Shown here in pieces: positions 33,726 to 45,545 of a DNA stretch of 64,000 bases. The notes beneath the pieces are model-generated. The model was not told the DNA's origin. It searched no databases and was given only the letters and a program-made list of their open reading frames with translations. The stretch covers positions 1,116,001 to 1,180,000 of the forward strand of contig NW_022881647.1 in the NCBI RefSeq assembly GCF_003369915.1, written 5' to 3'. Each line of letters starts with the position of its first letter. Within the stretch, counting starts at the first letter, position 1. The position numbers and the translations under genes are program-made. The DNA is from Drosophila miranda (lineage: Eukaryota > Arthropoda > Insecta > Diptera > Drosophilidae).

Positions 33726-36700
33726 TCTTGTGATCTTTTTTGCCTAGTTAAATTATAAATTATGTATAAATTATTACCGTCAAAAGTAATCACACAATAA
33801 TTGTAATCGTACTCATAAACATAATTCATAATTATATATGTATTTCGAATTTCGGCTTTCGGCTAATTGCCGCAATAAACTCTTACCTGTGCTTAAATTT
33901 AACCAAAGATTCAAACTTCGTTTCAAATGCGTTTCAAATACGGCTCATGAGTCACGAGGCTATAAATTGAATCCCCCTCTTAATTGTTTGATGATTCTCT
34001 TCATAGGGTTTTCCACAATACCCAGTAATCGGAAAGTATACACGAGTGTATCTGGAGTTCATAACATCTTCGAGATTACAAGAGGTCTGTGTTACATATT
34101 TTGTATTGCAATTTTAAGAAATTTGTATACTATTCTATACCAAATAATGGAATGTGCCCTAAGCTTTTTTTTTGTTCTATCAAATATATCTTATTATTTC
34201 CACACATTTTCCCATATAAACTATTTAAAGATGCGAAAAAATCTACTAACGGGTATGTTATAGTCGCAATACCCTACATACATACATATATCATTTGCTG
34301 CACTTGTTTTTTGTTTGTTACTTCTCTGTGATGCTGTTCTCGCTCTGGTAATTACATGGAATTCTCTGTCTCGGGCTTCACCTCTGCCTCCATCTCCATC
34401 TCTGACTCTGACTGTGACTGTGTTAACTGTTTTGCTTGGCCTTGTCATATGCTAATTTGGCAGCGAATCCAATCGAGTGTCGCGTATAATTAAGCATCAC
34501 ATACTCATAACTATTGTCTCTCGCATTTACATACAGCCGAGTCGAGTCGACAATGAATGCGCAGATACATAGATACATTTGATTTATGGTGCTGTGCCTG
34601 TGCCCCTTTTCGGCGGCTTTCAGCGCTTTCTGCGAATATCTTTCCAAGTGTGGTTTGCCTTTGTCTCTTCTCTTTCACACATTTCTCTGCTTTCTTTGTG
34701 AGGACTTTCTCCGTACACCCAAAAAACGCTGCTTAAGAACTGTTCTATGCTTGGGAATATACATTTTATTAAGAACTAGTCTGGAATCGATCTGTTTTCG
34801 GTTTCGGTTGTAAATAAATGAAGACTCATAATTAGCAGATTACTTGGGTTGTCTCCCCATCAGAATCTATCTATCTATCTATCTGTCAGATGTGTGTAAT
34901 TTCCGCACGAATCCACAAATCAGAAGTAAGAATTGCAATATTGATGGCACATACTTGTAGTCGTACTCACATGTAGCCCAAGCAGAGGGTTGTCTTTGTC
35001 TTAAAGCCTGGTTAATCAACCTGCTGCTCCCCCTCCTCCCTGCTGACTGCATTTCCCATTACTTTTGCTCATTTCGACTGCCTCGAATGTGTAATGAACT
35101 TGTGGAGGGCTATGTGGAGAACGTCGTGGAGCGAGTGTGATATCGAAATTTCCACAAAAGATTTCTTCCTCGGTTGCGTGTCTCTCCCTCTCCCTCGCCC
35201 ATGCCCTGCCCTGCCACTGTGTTCGTGAAAAATTCAGTGGAAAAAAGAGGACCCCCACCAAAGGACAACTCTTGCAACTAGAAAAGTTGTCCATCTTGTC
35301 AGGGTCTCGTGTCTCGTATAATCAAGCGTTAAAATGCGAAATTAATCAACTTCGCAGCCCCACGTTCTCAAGTTAACAACGCACACAGAGAATTGAATTT
35401 AAACTTTTTCCTGCATTTTCACCTCCTTTTCAGCTTTTTCCTCGCACTCGGCGCGACTGGTTATTCAATTATGTATTTGCGCTTGTCCTGCAGTAAAAAT
35501 TAAAATCCGCAGGACATGTCAACAGAATTCATGAACACGCCCTGGGCAGTAAAGTAAATAAAAGCCTCCGGCTCACAGCTCCAAAAAATACGAAGAAAAA
35601 ATACCAAAAAAGAAACGAAGAAGGGAAAGTGTTACTTTTACGAAGCCGAAGCATTATACACCCTTACACCATTCAAGTTGGAAATAACTTTCCTGGAAAG
35701 TTCCTTAATCGGAAGAGTTTTTGGATCAAGAATTTTTCGATCTTTTCTATGAAACTACAGCCATCTGATTTCTATTATTTTCACTAATTTATGGAGAGTA
35801 AAATATATAAATTCTCACTTAAGAATGTTTCAAATTTTATTTTTAACCGGAAACACATGGATCCTTTCTATAACGCTGAATAAGTATAATAAAGTGAATT
35901 AGCAAAGAAAGAGTTATTTTGTTAGATACAAGCTTTACAGTCTTACAGAACTAAAGTCTTTCATGTCTTCGAAAGCGGCAGTCGGTCCCCAAGTATTCCA
36001 ACAACAATAGAGTCTTTGGCAAAGGCGCAGAAATTACTTACTTTGTTGGGCGAAGAATCTTACGAAAAGAAAAACAGAATCTTCGGTGATTCCAGTAGTC
36101 AAAGGCACATGGAGTTCCCCTCCACCAAATCAAGATACCTTTCGTAAGTGTGTAACCATATTTTCCAAACTTTTCTCGGCGACAGAATATTTTTTTCCTG
36201 CTCCTTGCTGTGGACTCCCTTGGTTGGTTTTTTTTTTTTTTGTTGAATTTATTTTCTGCCGGTAATCTGCAACGTCTCTTGCTGTCCTGTGGAAATGTGA
36301 AACAATAAATGAAAATAAATTAATTTTTGTTAGCCCAATGCCCACAGGAATCCTCCTGCCACATCAGGCACAACCTTAGCCAATCGCCGGAGGGGAAATA
36401 AAAGTAAAAAAGTGCATTAATTTCCAGCCCAAGTCCAGGACCCAAACTTAGCGGTTAGACCAGCAACTTTCCACTTTCCACATTCCATGTCTCTGATAAC
36501 ATAATTTCATTTTGGCCGAACGCCTTCCATTTCCATTTCGATTGAGATGTCAGGCAGCCAAGCAGTTCCAGTGTAGAACTGCTGCCTTCGAACAGATCCA
36601 GTCCAGAGCAGTCGAAAGCCATTTGATCAAAATTTTGCAAAGTTTTGCAACATACTGTGACATTATTCGCGTGTCAGATGTTTTAAAAGGTTACAAATTG

Positions 36701-39700
36701 GGTCAGCCAACGACCAGGCAACGCCAGTGCTGAGGGGAGGATGATGCTGGTGGAAGAAAGTGCCAAGAAAATCGTGGTGGACAGTGGTACAACATACATT
36801 GCAAGTGTTTCAAAGTTCACATCTAAAATCTATAATACTTTTTCGAACACTCCGGGCGACTGTGCATTAGATGGCATAGGCCAACGACAGTTCTTTGGGC
36901 CATAAAAAGAGCTGCCCCTCATGTCCTCGAGACGTTGTTTACTGACAGCAGTCGCAGCCGCAGCCGCACAGCCACAGTGGCAGGGGCACAAAGTTTGCGA
37001 CAGGCCCGCCAAAAAAAAAAAAAAAAAAGGGTGACCCCGAAGCCTGCCTGAAGACCGCTTGGAGGCCACAGGACAACGCCGGGACGAGAACGACGCTGCT
37101 TAATATTAATGCCTTGAGAGTCTGTGGGCAGGCCATGAATAAATTTTTGGCCTATGAATTTTCAATAGCTCTCTCTGGCGCCTCCTCGTCTCCCCATCCC
37201 TCCGCTTGAACTGTGTTTGTAATTTGTGATGCGCTCCAGGACTTTAAGAGTGTCAACCATTGAAGGAGAGAGACCTGGGTCCTGCATTAGGTGTCAGGTG
37301 AGTCACCGCAGAAACCGCTGCCTGAATTGAACAGGCAACAGGTAGAGTGTAGTCGGAATTGAATTCTTTCGATTCGATTCTCACTTCCGCTTCCGCTTGG
37401 GTGACCCCGATTCCGCCCAGGCAACTCACAGCGCGTGGGAACTTTACGAGAACTCGATGGCGGCTACGTATACGTGCGTATGGCGCCAATTTCCAAATGA
37501 CCGCAAAAGTTCGACTGTGGCCAGAGACGGCCCCAGTAAACTGGCATTCGATGGGTCCCCGTCCCAGGGGTTTGAGGACTTAATCAAAAGCAAAACTCCA
37601 ACCGGAAGTATTGGCCCCAGCCCTCCCGGCAGGCACCCCACTCCCATTCCCATCCCCCCTGATCGGACTGACATTGCCCAACTGATTTTATTTGGCCATA
37701 CGACAGACTTTATGATGGTTTTATTTGATTTTTATGCCTGCGCTATTTCCATTCCATTTCTGTAATTGAATTGTCATTGTCCGGGGGGCGAACCGTCGCT
37801 GGTTGGTTGTGGTCCTGGTTGGCTGGTCAGCCAGTGCCTTGGCGGTTGTCCTTCACCCGTTCGTTCCACACATGTCGAGGATGTCAAAAATGGTTTTGCG
37901 CTTTATTGGCGTTCGGCACAGGCCAAACACCCAGAGGTATACAAAGTGACGGACACGGGAAGTGGTGAGCCCAGACACAGGACACAGACATTACACGTCC
38001 TGGACTAAAAAGGGTTGCGGTCACAAAAGTTTCGCCCCAAGGCCATGGAAACGAAAGTTAGAAGTGTCCATTCATTGGCAAAATTGGCGCAATTGATGTG
38101 GGAGGAAGGGCGGGATTGCTTTGGCGGAAGGGCGAAACCATGCTAATTGTCGCAACATGAAAGTGAGCAAATAAAAGTGACACGGGAAAAGGAAAATTAC
38201 AGTGCAATGAAATGGCAAGCGAAAAAGCAATTTCAAGTTTCCGCTGGGTCTGGGGGAAAGTGATTTCCATTTCCACTTGAGGTTTTTGGATGAGGTTTGC
38301 TTTACAAAGTAGATACATGGATAGATAGATTCCACTTAAGAAAATATATATATATTTATATATGGACTATTATAAATACATATCTGCTCAACACAAATTA
38401 ACAACAAATACAAATACAGGAGAGCAAAAAAGAAAACAGTCTTACAAAAAGATAGATAGATAGATTCGTAGATCAAAAGACTGATCGTTTATTTGTTAAT
38501 TTGATATATTCATAGACAACGAGGCATTTCGATGGGTGGATACGCAGCAGCATGATATAATGGATAAAAAAACAATTTAAAGATAGAAATAAATACGCAG
38601 ATAGCTTCGTAAAACGTAAAAGACCGTAGAATGTAGAATCGATATCGATAGATAAAGAGTAAGTCACCGAAATTAGTTAGTTATTCTATAAAATTAGAAA
38701 GGTTCCCCCTACCGATAGAGTGTTCAAGTCTGATAAAACGAAGTAAGAGTTGAACAAAATCTATGCCTTTATATGTCTATTTTGTTGTTGATAATAACAA
38801 ATATGTATGTACATCCTTCTGAAAAAGAGACACTTCCCTGGATATTCTGCAGCCCCAATACATATACATATGTCCATCATTTTCTATGGGTGGGGAGCAA
38901 GTCCATCTCCATCTCCCGGTCCTGCGGAGATCAGTCTTACACCTGTTCAAATATGCGAATTCTGTCGCTTTGCACATTCTTTGATGCCCATTTGGAGACA
39001 ATTTGCGCAGTTTTCATATTTAAAATTCCCAAAATGGTGCTACGTGAGATAATAATCGTTACCTTTAATGGGATGGCAGGGTCCTGGCCCCTTCTCCCGC
39101 AGATACAGATATTTCACATGCGAGATACTTTCAGCACTGAGCAATTTTCGCTGCATAAAAGCAGCCCCCAAACCACACGGAATCCACTCCCGAAAGCGAG
39201 GAGATAAATTTTAAAGAAAAGGGTTTTCTCTTCCGTTGAGTTGGCAGGAAAAGTTGGCAGCAACCCTGTGCTCCGTTCTCCGTGCATCGATCAATTTCCG
39301 CCGGAAATGCAATTAGCTGGGGTAGGTGGAAGGTGGTATACGGTCCTCCGCAAATGGGCATTCGGCAAACATAATGGCATAATCGAATGATAATTTAATA
39401 AGGCACAAACGGTGACGTCAACATTTGAATTGCCGTTTAATTGAATTCTCGCCTCGCCGCCTCGCTCCATTTTCTGACCCGAATATGCTCCATGAGGAAG
39501 ATGTTGCACGGATGGAGTCAAAGGCGAAGGTGGGGCATGTGTTATTCATATCGATGTGTGTGCGCATAATCAGAATGAATGTTCATCCAGGGAATTGCAG
39601 AGTTCCGAGTGAGTTACAAGAGTGAGTAAGAGGTGGACCAGGACATGGCTTTCACTGACAACCCGAACAGTCAGCGAAAGCCTGCTCCTGCTTGTGGTCC

Positions 39701-40170
39701 TCCACCATCCTATTGTAGACATCATCTACATCTCTGTCCAGCTCGATTCAATTTGCATGCACTCATGAATAATTCCCCCAGATGCTACATGCTGGATGCG
39801 GTGGGGTTGTGGCCCAAGAAACCAAATAATTCTAATGGACTTTGGCTGAAATATTTATGCAGCAACAACATCTAAATATGAGACCACTGCATGCCATACG
39901 AATTTCTGAAAAGGGCAGAGGAAGTCTTGCACCACAAGCAGAATAAATGAGCTGCAATAAAAACTACATCAAATTTGCTTAAATTAAATTCAGGGAATTA
40001 ACTCTCGCAAATCCCCAGCACTCTATGATGGATTTAGATATGCCGAACCAGAATAAATATATTTGGTTTCTTTTAATAATCATTCAATTTAGAAGCAAAC
40101 GCCAACTAGAAAGCAAACCCTACTCGTTCTTGGTTATTTTTTGATAGGAGATTTTCTTTGGATTGAAACT
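33726..40170. other. Long non-coding stretch
   Basis: About 6.4 kb without recognisable genes or transposon ends. An AATAAA at about 33873 could end the preceding gene. Simple repeats: (ATCT)n at 34864-34885, an A run at about 37011-37028, (GATA)n near 38452-38464. A perfect TATCGATA (DRE/BEAF-type motif) is at 38643-38650. A segment at about 36680-36790 recurs at 41025-41095. Confidence 0.55.
36680..36790 (+). repeat. Dispersed duplicate, copy A
   Basis: It contains TTACAAATTGGGTCAGCCAA, CCAGGCAACGCCAGTGC and AAGAAAATCGTGG in this order. The same blocks occur at 41025-41095 with about 40 bp fewer between the second and third. It is not part of any element recognised here. Confidence 0.7.
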
Positions 40171-40177
40171 CTCTTGA

Positions 40178-40705
40178 ATGTGTTTGGATATTGGAGCCCC
40201 TGCTGCTTACACTTTCTGCACGAAATGGACTCGAGTTGGCCACTCTGTTGAAATCCTCTGGGTAATCCATGCGGACTTCCTTCCAAAGCCAACAGCTCTG
40301 GAGGTGGTGTCATTCAGCAGAACTCTATTCACATTCGAGAGCTGGCCCTATCGACCATCTCGGGTCGGTTGCCACCGCATCGATAAAGAGTTTATAGACG
40401 CTTTAAAGAATTTCATGCTAAATGAGAGCAACGAGTCGCTCCATGAACTAAGCACGCAGGCCATCGATGGCCTGCAGGTAATTCTTCCAGACGTCGACAA
40501 TCGGATTGAGTACTGCACTAATTCGTCCTCGGTGCTGGGGCAACTGACATGTCTCTCGCAGGAACCGTTCAGGGAATAGAATAGAACGCAATCCATGCGG
40601 GAAGGTTCCGGCTGCCGCATCTTCAGCTCCACAACCCGTTGGTGGAAAAACCGTAAGAGCACGGGCAGGTTCTGTGGGCGAACTTCGCTATCTGGAGCTT
40701 CATAC
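40178..40705 (-). pseudogene. Possible remnant of an unrecognised gene (strand uncertain)
   Basis: The composition is coding-like. On the minus strand, frames give EVRPQNLPVLLRFFHQRVVE and SRMDCVLFYSL, then after a shift NPIVDVWKNYLQAIDGLR and, further on, VRMDYPEDFNRVANSS and SPFRAESVSSRGSNIQTH. On the plus strand a single 133-codon frame (40178-40579) is also open, with IDKEFIDALKNFMLNESNES. The minus reading looks more protein-like but needs at least three frame changes. I do not recognise the family. It could be a decayed neighbour of the 51D-type gene cluster. Confidence 0.35.
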
Positions 40706-40788
40706 TTACTTGCTTACTATAATTACAAAAAAACAAAAAGGAAATACAAAATATAAACAATTTCTGTTTATTTATTATTTTTGCGACA

Positions 40789-40944
40789 ATGACCGACTTT
40801 GACTCGCGTCTAATCAGATTAATACGGGGAAACACCCAGCTTTTTAAGCGGAAAGCACGCACAGCTCCATACGCATTGAGGAATAATGACGAAGAGGAGA
40901 TCTGGCGCGCCAAAAAGTATTTTGTATTTTGCTTGACCAATTAG
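40789..40944 (+). pseudogene. MADF-like N-terminal fragment
   Basis: A 51-codon frame begins MTDFDSRLIRLIRGNTQLF and continues with YALRNNDEEEIWRAKK before drifting into non-protein-like sequence and a TAG. The pattern (hydrophobic LIxLI near the start, a Tyr, then an aromatic Trp about 30 residues on) resembles the first helix and the loop of a MADF DNA-binding domain. The rest of the domain (second and third helices) is absent downstream, where the CR1-like copy 2 begins 190 bp later. It may be a first exon cut off from the rest, or a coincidence. Confidence 0.4.
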
Positions 40945-41024
40945 TTAAGTCGTAACTATGGAATGTATGAGAAACAGAATCAAATCAAAAGAGTCTCCGC
41001 CATGTATATTAAGCTTGTAATTAC

Positions 41025-41095
41025 CTAAAACTGTTTGAAGTGTTACAAATTGGTTAGCCAACGTCCAGGCAAGCCAGTGCCACGAAAATCGTGTG
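41025..41095 (+). repeat. Dispersed duplicate, copy B
   Basis: TTACAAATTGGTTAGCCAAC, CCAGGCAAGCCAGTGCC and CGAAAATCGTG match the segment at 36680-36790 in the same order. It ends next to the 3' end of CR1-like copy 2. Confidence 0.7.
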
Positions 41096-41156
41096 GCAAA
41101 GTCGCCTCCATTGTTGATTTTTTAGTTTTTTGTTTTTATAGTGTGGACGTTGACAT

Positions 41157-41195
41157 GCAATGACTGCATCTTTCAAGAGGCGATGCAGTTACTGC
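41157..41195 (-). repeat. 3'-UTR hairpin of CR1-like element (copy 2)
   Basis: GCAATGACTGCATC (41157-41170) faces GATGCAGTTACTGC (41182-41195) across an 11-nt loop. It matches the structure at 11345-11383 in the other copy. The element sequence ends about 20 bp further on at ACGTCCA. Confidence 0.8.
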
Positions 41196-41430
41196 ACCGT
41201 CAAGTGGGCCGTGTGACACCAGCAGAAGGCTGTTACGCGCGGATTCCCAGGCAAAACGCAGCCTCCTCCGCCAACCGACCGAGGGGCGCTGCCGCATGAC
41301 GCGCGGTGCGTAGCGAACCAAACGCGAACATGCAAGAAAGATAGCTATTAGACTAACATTCGAGGAAAATTAGTACTAAACTTACTAAGAAACTAAGCAT
41401 GCAATCAAAGTACAAATACCACTACAGTTA

Positions 41431-44221
41431 CTAATTAATAGAAAGGTGTGTAAGGATTAATAATTTAATAAGAGGAAGAGAATTAGTGGTGGATATAATA
41501 TGGTAGAGGGAATTATAATCCGAGCATAAGACCCTAAACGGTTCATGCAAGGAATAATTCGATCTACAAAGTGGAAGGAACAACGGTATAAAATTTCTAG
41601 TCAGTCTAATAGGAATCGTGAAGTTTATGCGGCTCAACAGATCAGGGCTGTCTATGTCACCCCTGATCAAGTTGTGCATAAATATCACACCAAGCATTTT
41701 TCTACGGTTAACTAAGGATGGGAGGTTTACTAATAGTAGTCTACTAGAGTAAGATGGGAGTCTTACACCCGCATCCCAGTTAAGGCCCCGCAGAGCAAAG
41801 AGTAAAAAGTTTTTCTGTACTGATTCTATACGGTCCTGATGTACTTTGTACTGAGGGCACCATACACAGGAGCCGTATTCTAAGATCGGACGAACAAGCG
41901 AGGTATAGAGAGTCTTTGTTATATAGGGGTCGTCAAATTCCTTTGACCACCTCTTTATAAACCCAAGCACGCTCATGGCCTTATTTACCATGGTAGAAAT
42001 GTGTTCGGAAAACTTTAACTTGGGGTCTAACATAACACCCAGATCATCCACCAGGGTAATTCTCTCAAGAGAACCACCAAATAGGGTGTAAGGAGCCAAC
42101 AAAGGGCTAGAACGATGAAATGTCATAACTTTGCATTTCGAGGCATTAGGTTTAACAAGTTTGCACAACACCATGACTGAAAGTTATTGAGATCGGATTG
42201 CAAGCGAGAATGAAATGAAATGTCCTTGTACTGGACACAGAGTTTAACATCATCCGCATACATAAGTACTCGAGAGTATGTTAATACTGAAGGTAAGTCA
42301 TTAATAAAGAGTGTGAAGAGTAAGGGGCCTAGATGGCTGCCTTGTGGTACTCCCGAAGAAACCTTTACTGGGAAAGAGAGGGAGTTTTTGAAGAGGACTC
42401 TTTGAGACTAGAACAAAGATAGCTAGAAATCCATCTCAGGAGGTTGGGCGGAAACCCTAAAAGGTCAAGTTTATGCGCTAAAAGGGAATGGTTTACAGAG
42501 TCGAATGCTTTACTAAAGTCGGTGTAAATAACATCCGTCTGTAAGTTACCTTGAAAGCCTTTAATAATGAAAGAGGTAAACTCTAACAAGTTCGTGTGGT
42601 TGATCGCCGCCTTATAAATCCATGCTGAGTTGGAGATATAAGTGACTTGCAGAGATGTTGCAAGTGCGGAGTTAAAACCCTCTCAAACATTTTAGGAACT
42701 TTTTTGCATCAGACTTGCTACCTTTTTTATGGAGAGGAATTATAAACGATTCCTTCCAGATCGGGGGGAAGCAAGAAGAATCAATGGATAGGGTGAATAG
42801 TTTAAGCAAAGGTCCACACAGAGCCTCGGCGCAGTACCTGAGTACACAACCTGGAACCCGTCTGGACCCGGTGAAAACACCGGCTTAACTAGTCGAAGAT
42901 CATGAAGTAGGGAACATTCATTTAACAAGGGACTGAAAATGCCGTTCGACCTCGGTAAACCGTATGGGTACGGATGACCAGAGTAGCTTTCCTCAGAATA
43001 GGTGGTTTGGAAGAATTGGGCAAAAAGATCGGCAATTGCCTGATCATTATTTGCCGACGTATTACAAAATGATAGCGAGGATGGGTGTGCGGACGTTCTA
43101 CGCTTACTGTTTACGAAGCTGTAAAACTGTTTAGGGTCCTGAGAAAACGTATCCTGCATCGAGATAGGTAGTTCTTATAGCATTGAGCATTAAGAACTGA
43201 AAAGTTTGACCGAGCTAATACATAGCGAGAGTGAGAAGTAGGAGAACCCACTTCTTGAAATTTTTTATAAAGTCTTGATTTTAAGTTTTTTAGACTGGAT
43301 AACTCTTTGGTAAACCAAGGGGTTTTCCAGATCTAGTCGGACAAGAAAGCGGGACACAAGAATCGAAAAATGTGCCAAGAGCATTGTAAAAAATGTTTGT
43401 GCCTTTTATGATATCAGTGCACAAGTACAAAGCGGACCAATCAAAATCCCTAATGAGGTTATTAAGCTTCGCAAACTCGGCTTTACGAAAGCAGCGGACA
43501 CGTTCGGGCAGCCTACTCGATCGATCCAATACAGTTGGTCCTATATCTAGCGACACCTCGAAAGTAGGGTGGTAGGCGTCTTCAGGTATAGTGAGCGGAA
43601 GGGCTCGGGTTAACAACACTATGGTCGGATCCGATACAAAGCACAGATCAAGCAATCGACCCAAGGAATTATTCACATGGTTGACTTGAGACAGGGATAG
43701 GTCAAGCAAGCCGTCAACAAAGTCATGTCGTGACATGGCACTAGGATACTAGACTCGTTTACCGAAGACCAAACAGTTCCTGGCAAGTTGAAGTCACCAA
43801 GAACTATCATACGATCTTTATCAGATAGCGAGGAAGAAACAGCGGTTAAAGCGGACAAGTGCTGCTCATAAATTGAAATATCCGAAGAAGGTGGGATATA
43901 CGAGCAAGTAATGAATATAGCGAAAGCGGGAAGAATCAGTTTTACACACAGGAATTCCAGTTCCTGTTGAACTTGGACTGTGAAGTGTTCCGACGTGAAG
44001 TAAGAGTCCACTGCAATTAGAACCCCCCTGCCCGTCGAGACGAACGGTCCTTTCTAAAAGTTGTGTACCGACCTGCCAAAACCTCGGAACTAAGAATGTC
44101 CGGCTTTAACCAGGTTTCAGTAAACACAATAACGTGGGAAGCAAATGCAACACTATCCCGGAAAAGAATGCTGAGCTTACTACGCAAGCCTCTTACATTC
44201 TGATAGGTTACAAAAAGAGAA
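41431..44221 (-). pseudogene. CR1-like copy 2: ORF2 (endonuclease-reverse transcriptase)
   Basis: Five collinear frames cover the protein. 43673-44011 carries the endonuclease block DRMIVLGDFNLPGTVW. 43290-43736 continues with GRLLDLCFVSDPTIVLL. 42740-43159 and 42365-42589 carry the RT fingers/palm (IYTDFSKAFDSVNHSLLAHK). 41431-42174 (247 codons) is the post-catalytic thumb and C-terminus (MVNKAMSVLGFIKRWS, LVRPILEYGSCVW). The YADD box itself falls between frames at about 42.24 kb. Expected full length is around 900-1000 residues. The breaks are mostly single-base, so the copy is young but dead. Confidence 0.85.
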
Positions 44222-44222
44222 G

Positions 44223-45240
44223 TTAGTTTTTTGGAAAGGTGGAAGCAAGACGGGAAGTTGAGGAAGAGGAAGTTGAGGTTGAGGTTGAGGGTGGCACACT
44301 GGAAAGGTTTGGAAGGGATATGGGGGGCCTATTCTTCTTCTTAGCCTTAAACTCCTTCACCACCAAATGCTCCGGCCAAAATTTGGCGGAGCAAATGGTG
44401 TCAAATTGAGTTGGGGAGATGCTTATCTTAAACGAGGCTATCTCCCTGGCATAAGAGAAGTTAAATTTCTCCACCTTTAAACCCACGGCTTTTATTTTGC
44501 TTTGAATAAAAGCAATTACATCATTAGATGTGAGGTCAGGGGCCAGCCGTGAAACAAAAACTTGTCGTTTTGGTGGGACTCCCACCAGTGGTTTAGTCAC
44601 CACAGGCCTAGTACCTGTGGTGGCAATATCCGGAGGTCCGGAACGTCTATATACTGGTGGGATCGGTATAGACGGGACAACTAGCGAACTTGCGGACACC
44701 ACGGACACGGACGCTGCAGACGTACTTGGCTGCACATTCTCCGAGGCGATGAATTCGGCTACCGAATCTGCGTCGCCAGCAGCTGTCGTTGCCCTTGGAG
44801 TGGCAAACGAGATCAGCTGCTGCACACTTGGAGTGGTCGGAGTCAGTTTTTCGGCGGCGCACGGCTGAGTGACGGTTGGCAATTGCAGATCCCGCGGAGT
44901 GACCTTTTTGCGCCTCGGAGACTCATTCAGCAGTTTTAAACCGCTAAACTGAGCCTCCATGGCTAGGAGCCGATCGTATTGGTTTTTAAAACCAACGGTC
45001 AGCTCCTTAAAGCCACTCCGCGTCTGCCTCATGAAAGCCACCATGTCTTTCTCCACCGCACGGCATGCCTCGCAACTGTAATGCAAGCCATTACGTTTGG
45101 CTATAGCATCACTCACGAGGCCAGAAAATCCAGCGCATTTTGCGTGCACTACGCTGTCGCAGAGCCAGCAGGGGACATTCGGCTGATCGTGGTGATCTGC
45201 TTCTTACAGCTTTTTTTGGCACAGACCACAGCGTATTCCA
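44223..45240 (-). pseudogene. CR1-like copy 2: ORF1 with PHD-like Cys/His cluster
   Basis: The frame from 45149 (308 codons) is intact to its end near 44223. Just upstream in the same frame lies CWLCDSVVHAKCAGFSG, and about 20 residues on LHYSCEAC: a C-x2-C ... H-x2-C ... C-x2-C array like the PHD finger found in ORF1 of CR1-group elements. An ATG at 45240 (MEYAVVCAKKSCKK) adds two more Cys but is one frame away, so a shift near 45.19 kb separates the start from the rest. Helical (GFKELTVGFKNQYDRLLAME) and Ser/Thr-rich segments follow, with a C-terminal RRM-like block (SRLAPDLTSNDVIAFIQSKI) that may bind RNA. Confidence 0.75.
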
Positions 45241-45545
45241 TTTTATTTTATTATTTATTTATATATATACTATTATTTGCAAAACAAATTGGTATCAGAC
45301 CAATGTGCCAGACAACGCTCAAAGCGGAATTGGTAAAAAAAAGAGAGCAGAGTGGAGAGCGGTTATAGCGAGAGCTACTAAGCAGAGAGCGCTATTGCTC
45401 AGAAAGTTTAAAAGAGCGAGAGAGAAAGAACAGTTATTGAAGTTGAGGTGATAGCGAGAGTGTGATAAAACAACAAAAGCTACCAGACGAGAGCGGACTG
45501 CAATGCAATGTAATGCGTACTCACTCACTGCAACAACACAAACAC

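Larger units (their letters stand above)
41130..45545 (-). mobile_element. CR1-like non-LTR retrotransposon, copy 2, nearly full length
   Basis: Read on the minus strand: 5' UTR (about 45.54-45.24 kb), ORF1 (45.24-44.22 kb), ORF2 with endonuclease (44.2-43.3 kb) and reverse transcriptase (42.8-41.43 kb), then a 3' UTR with the hairpin at 41157-41195. It reaches further 5' than copy 1 and lacks both the Helentron and the LOA insertion, so it serves as the reference for reconstructing the nested events in copy 1. The 5' limit is set only by loss of a clear boundary; no target duplication was found. Small indels break ORF2 into five frames. Confidence 0.85.

Noticed and set aside
44530..44868. 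112-codon plus-strand open frame
   Set aside because: Antisense shadow of the CR1-like ORF1.
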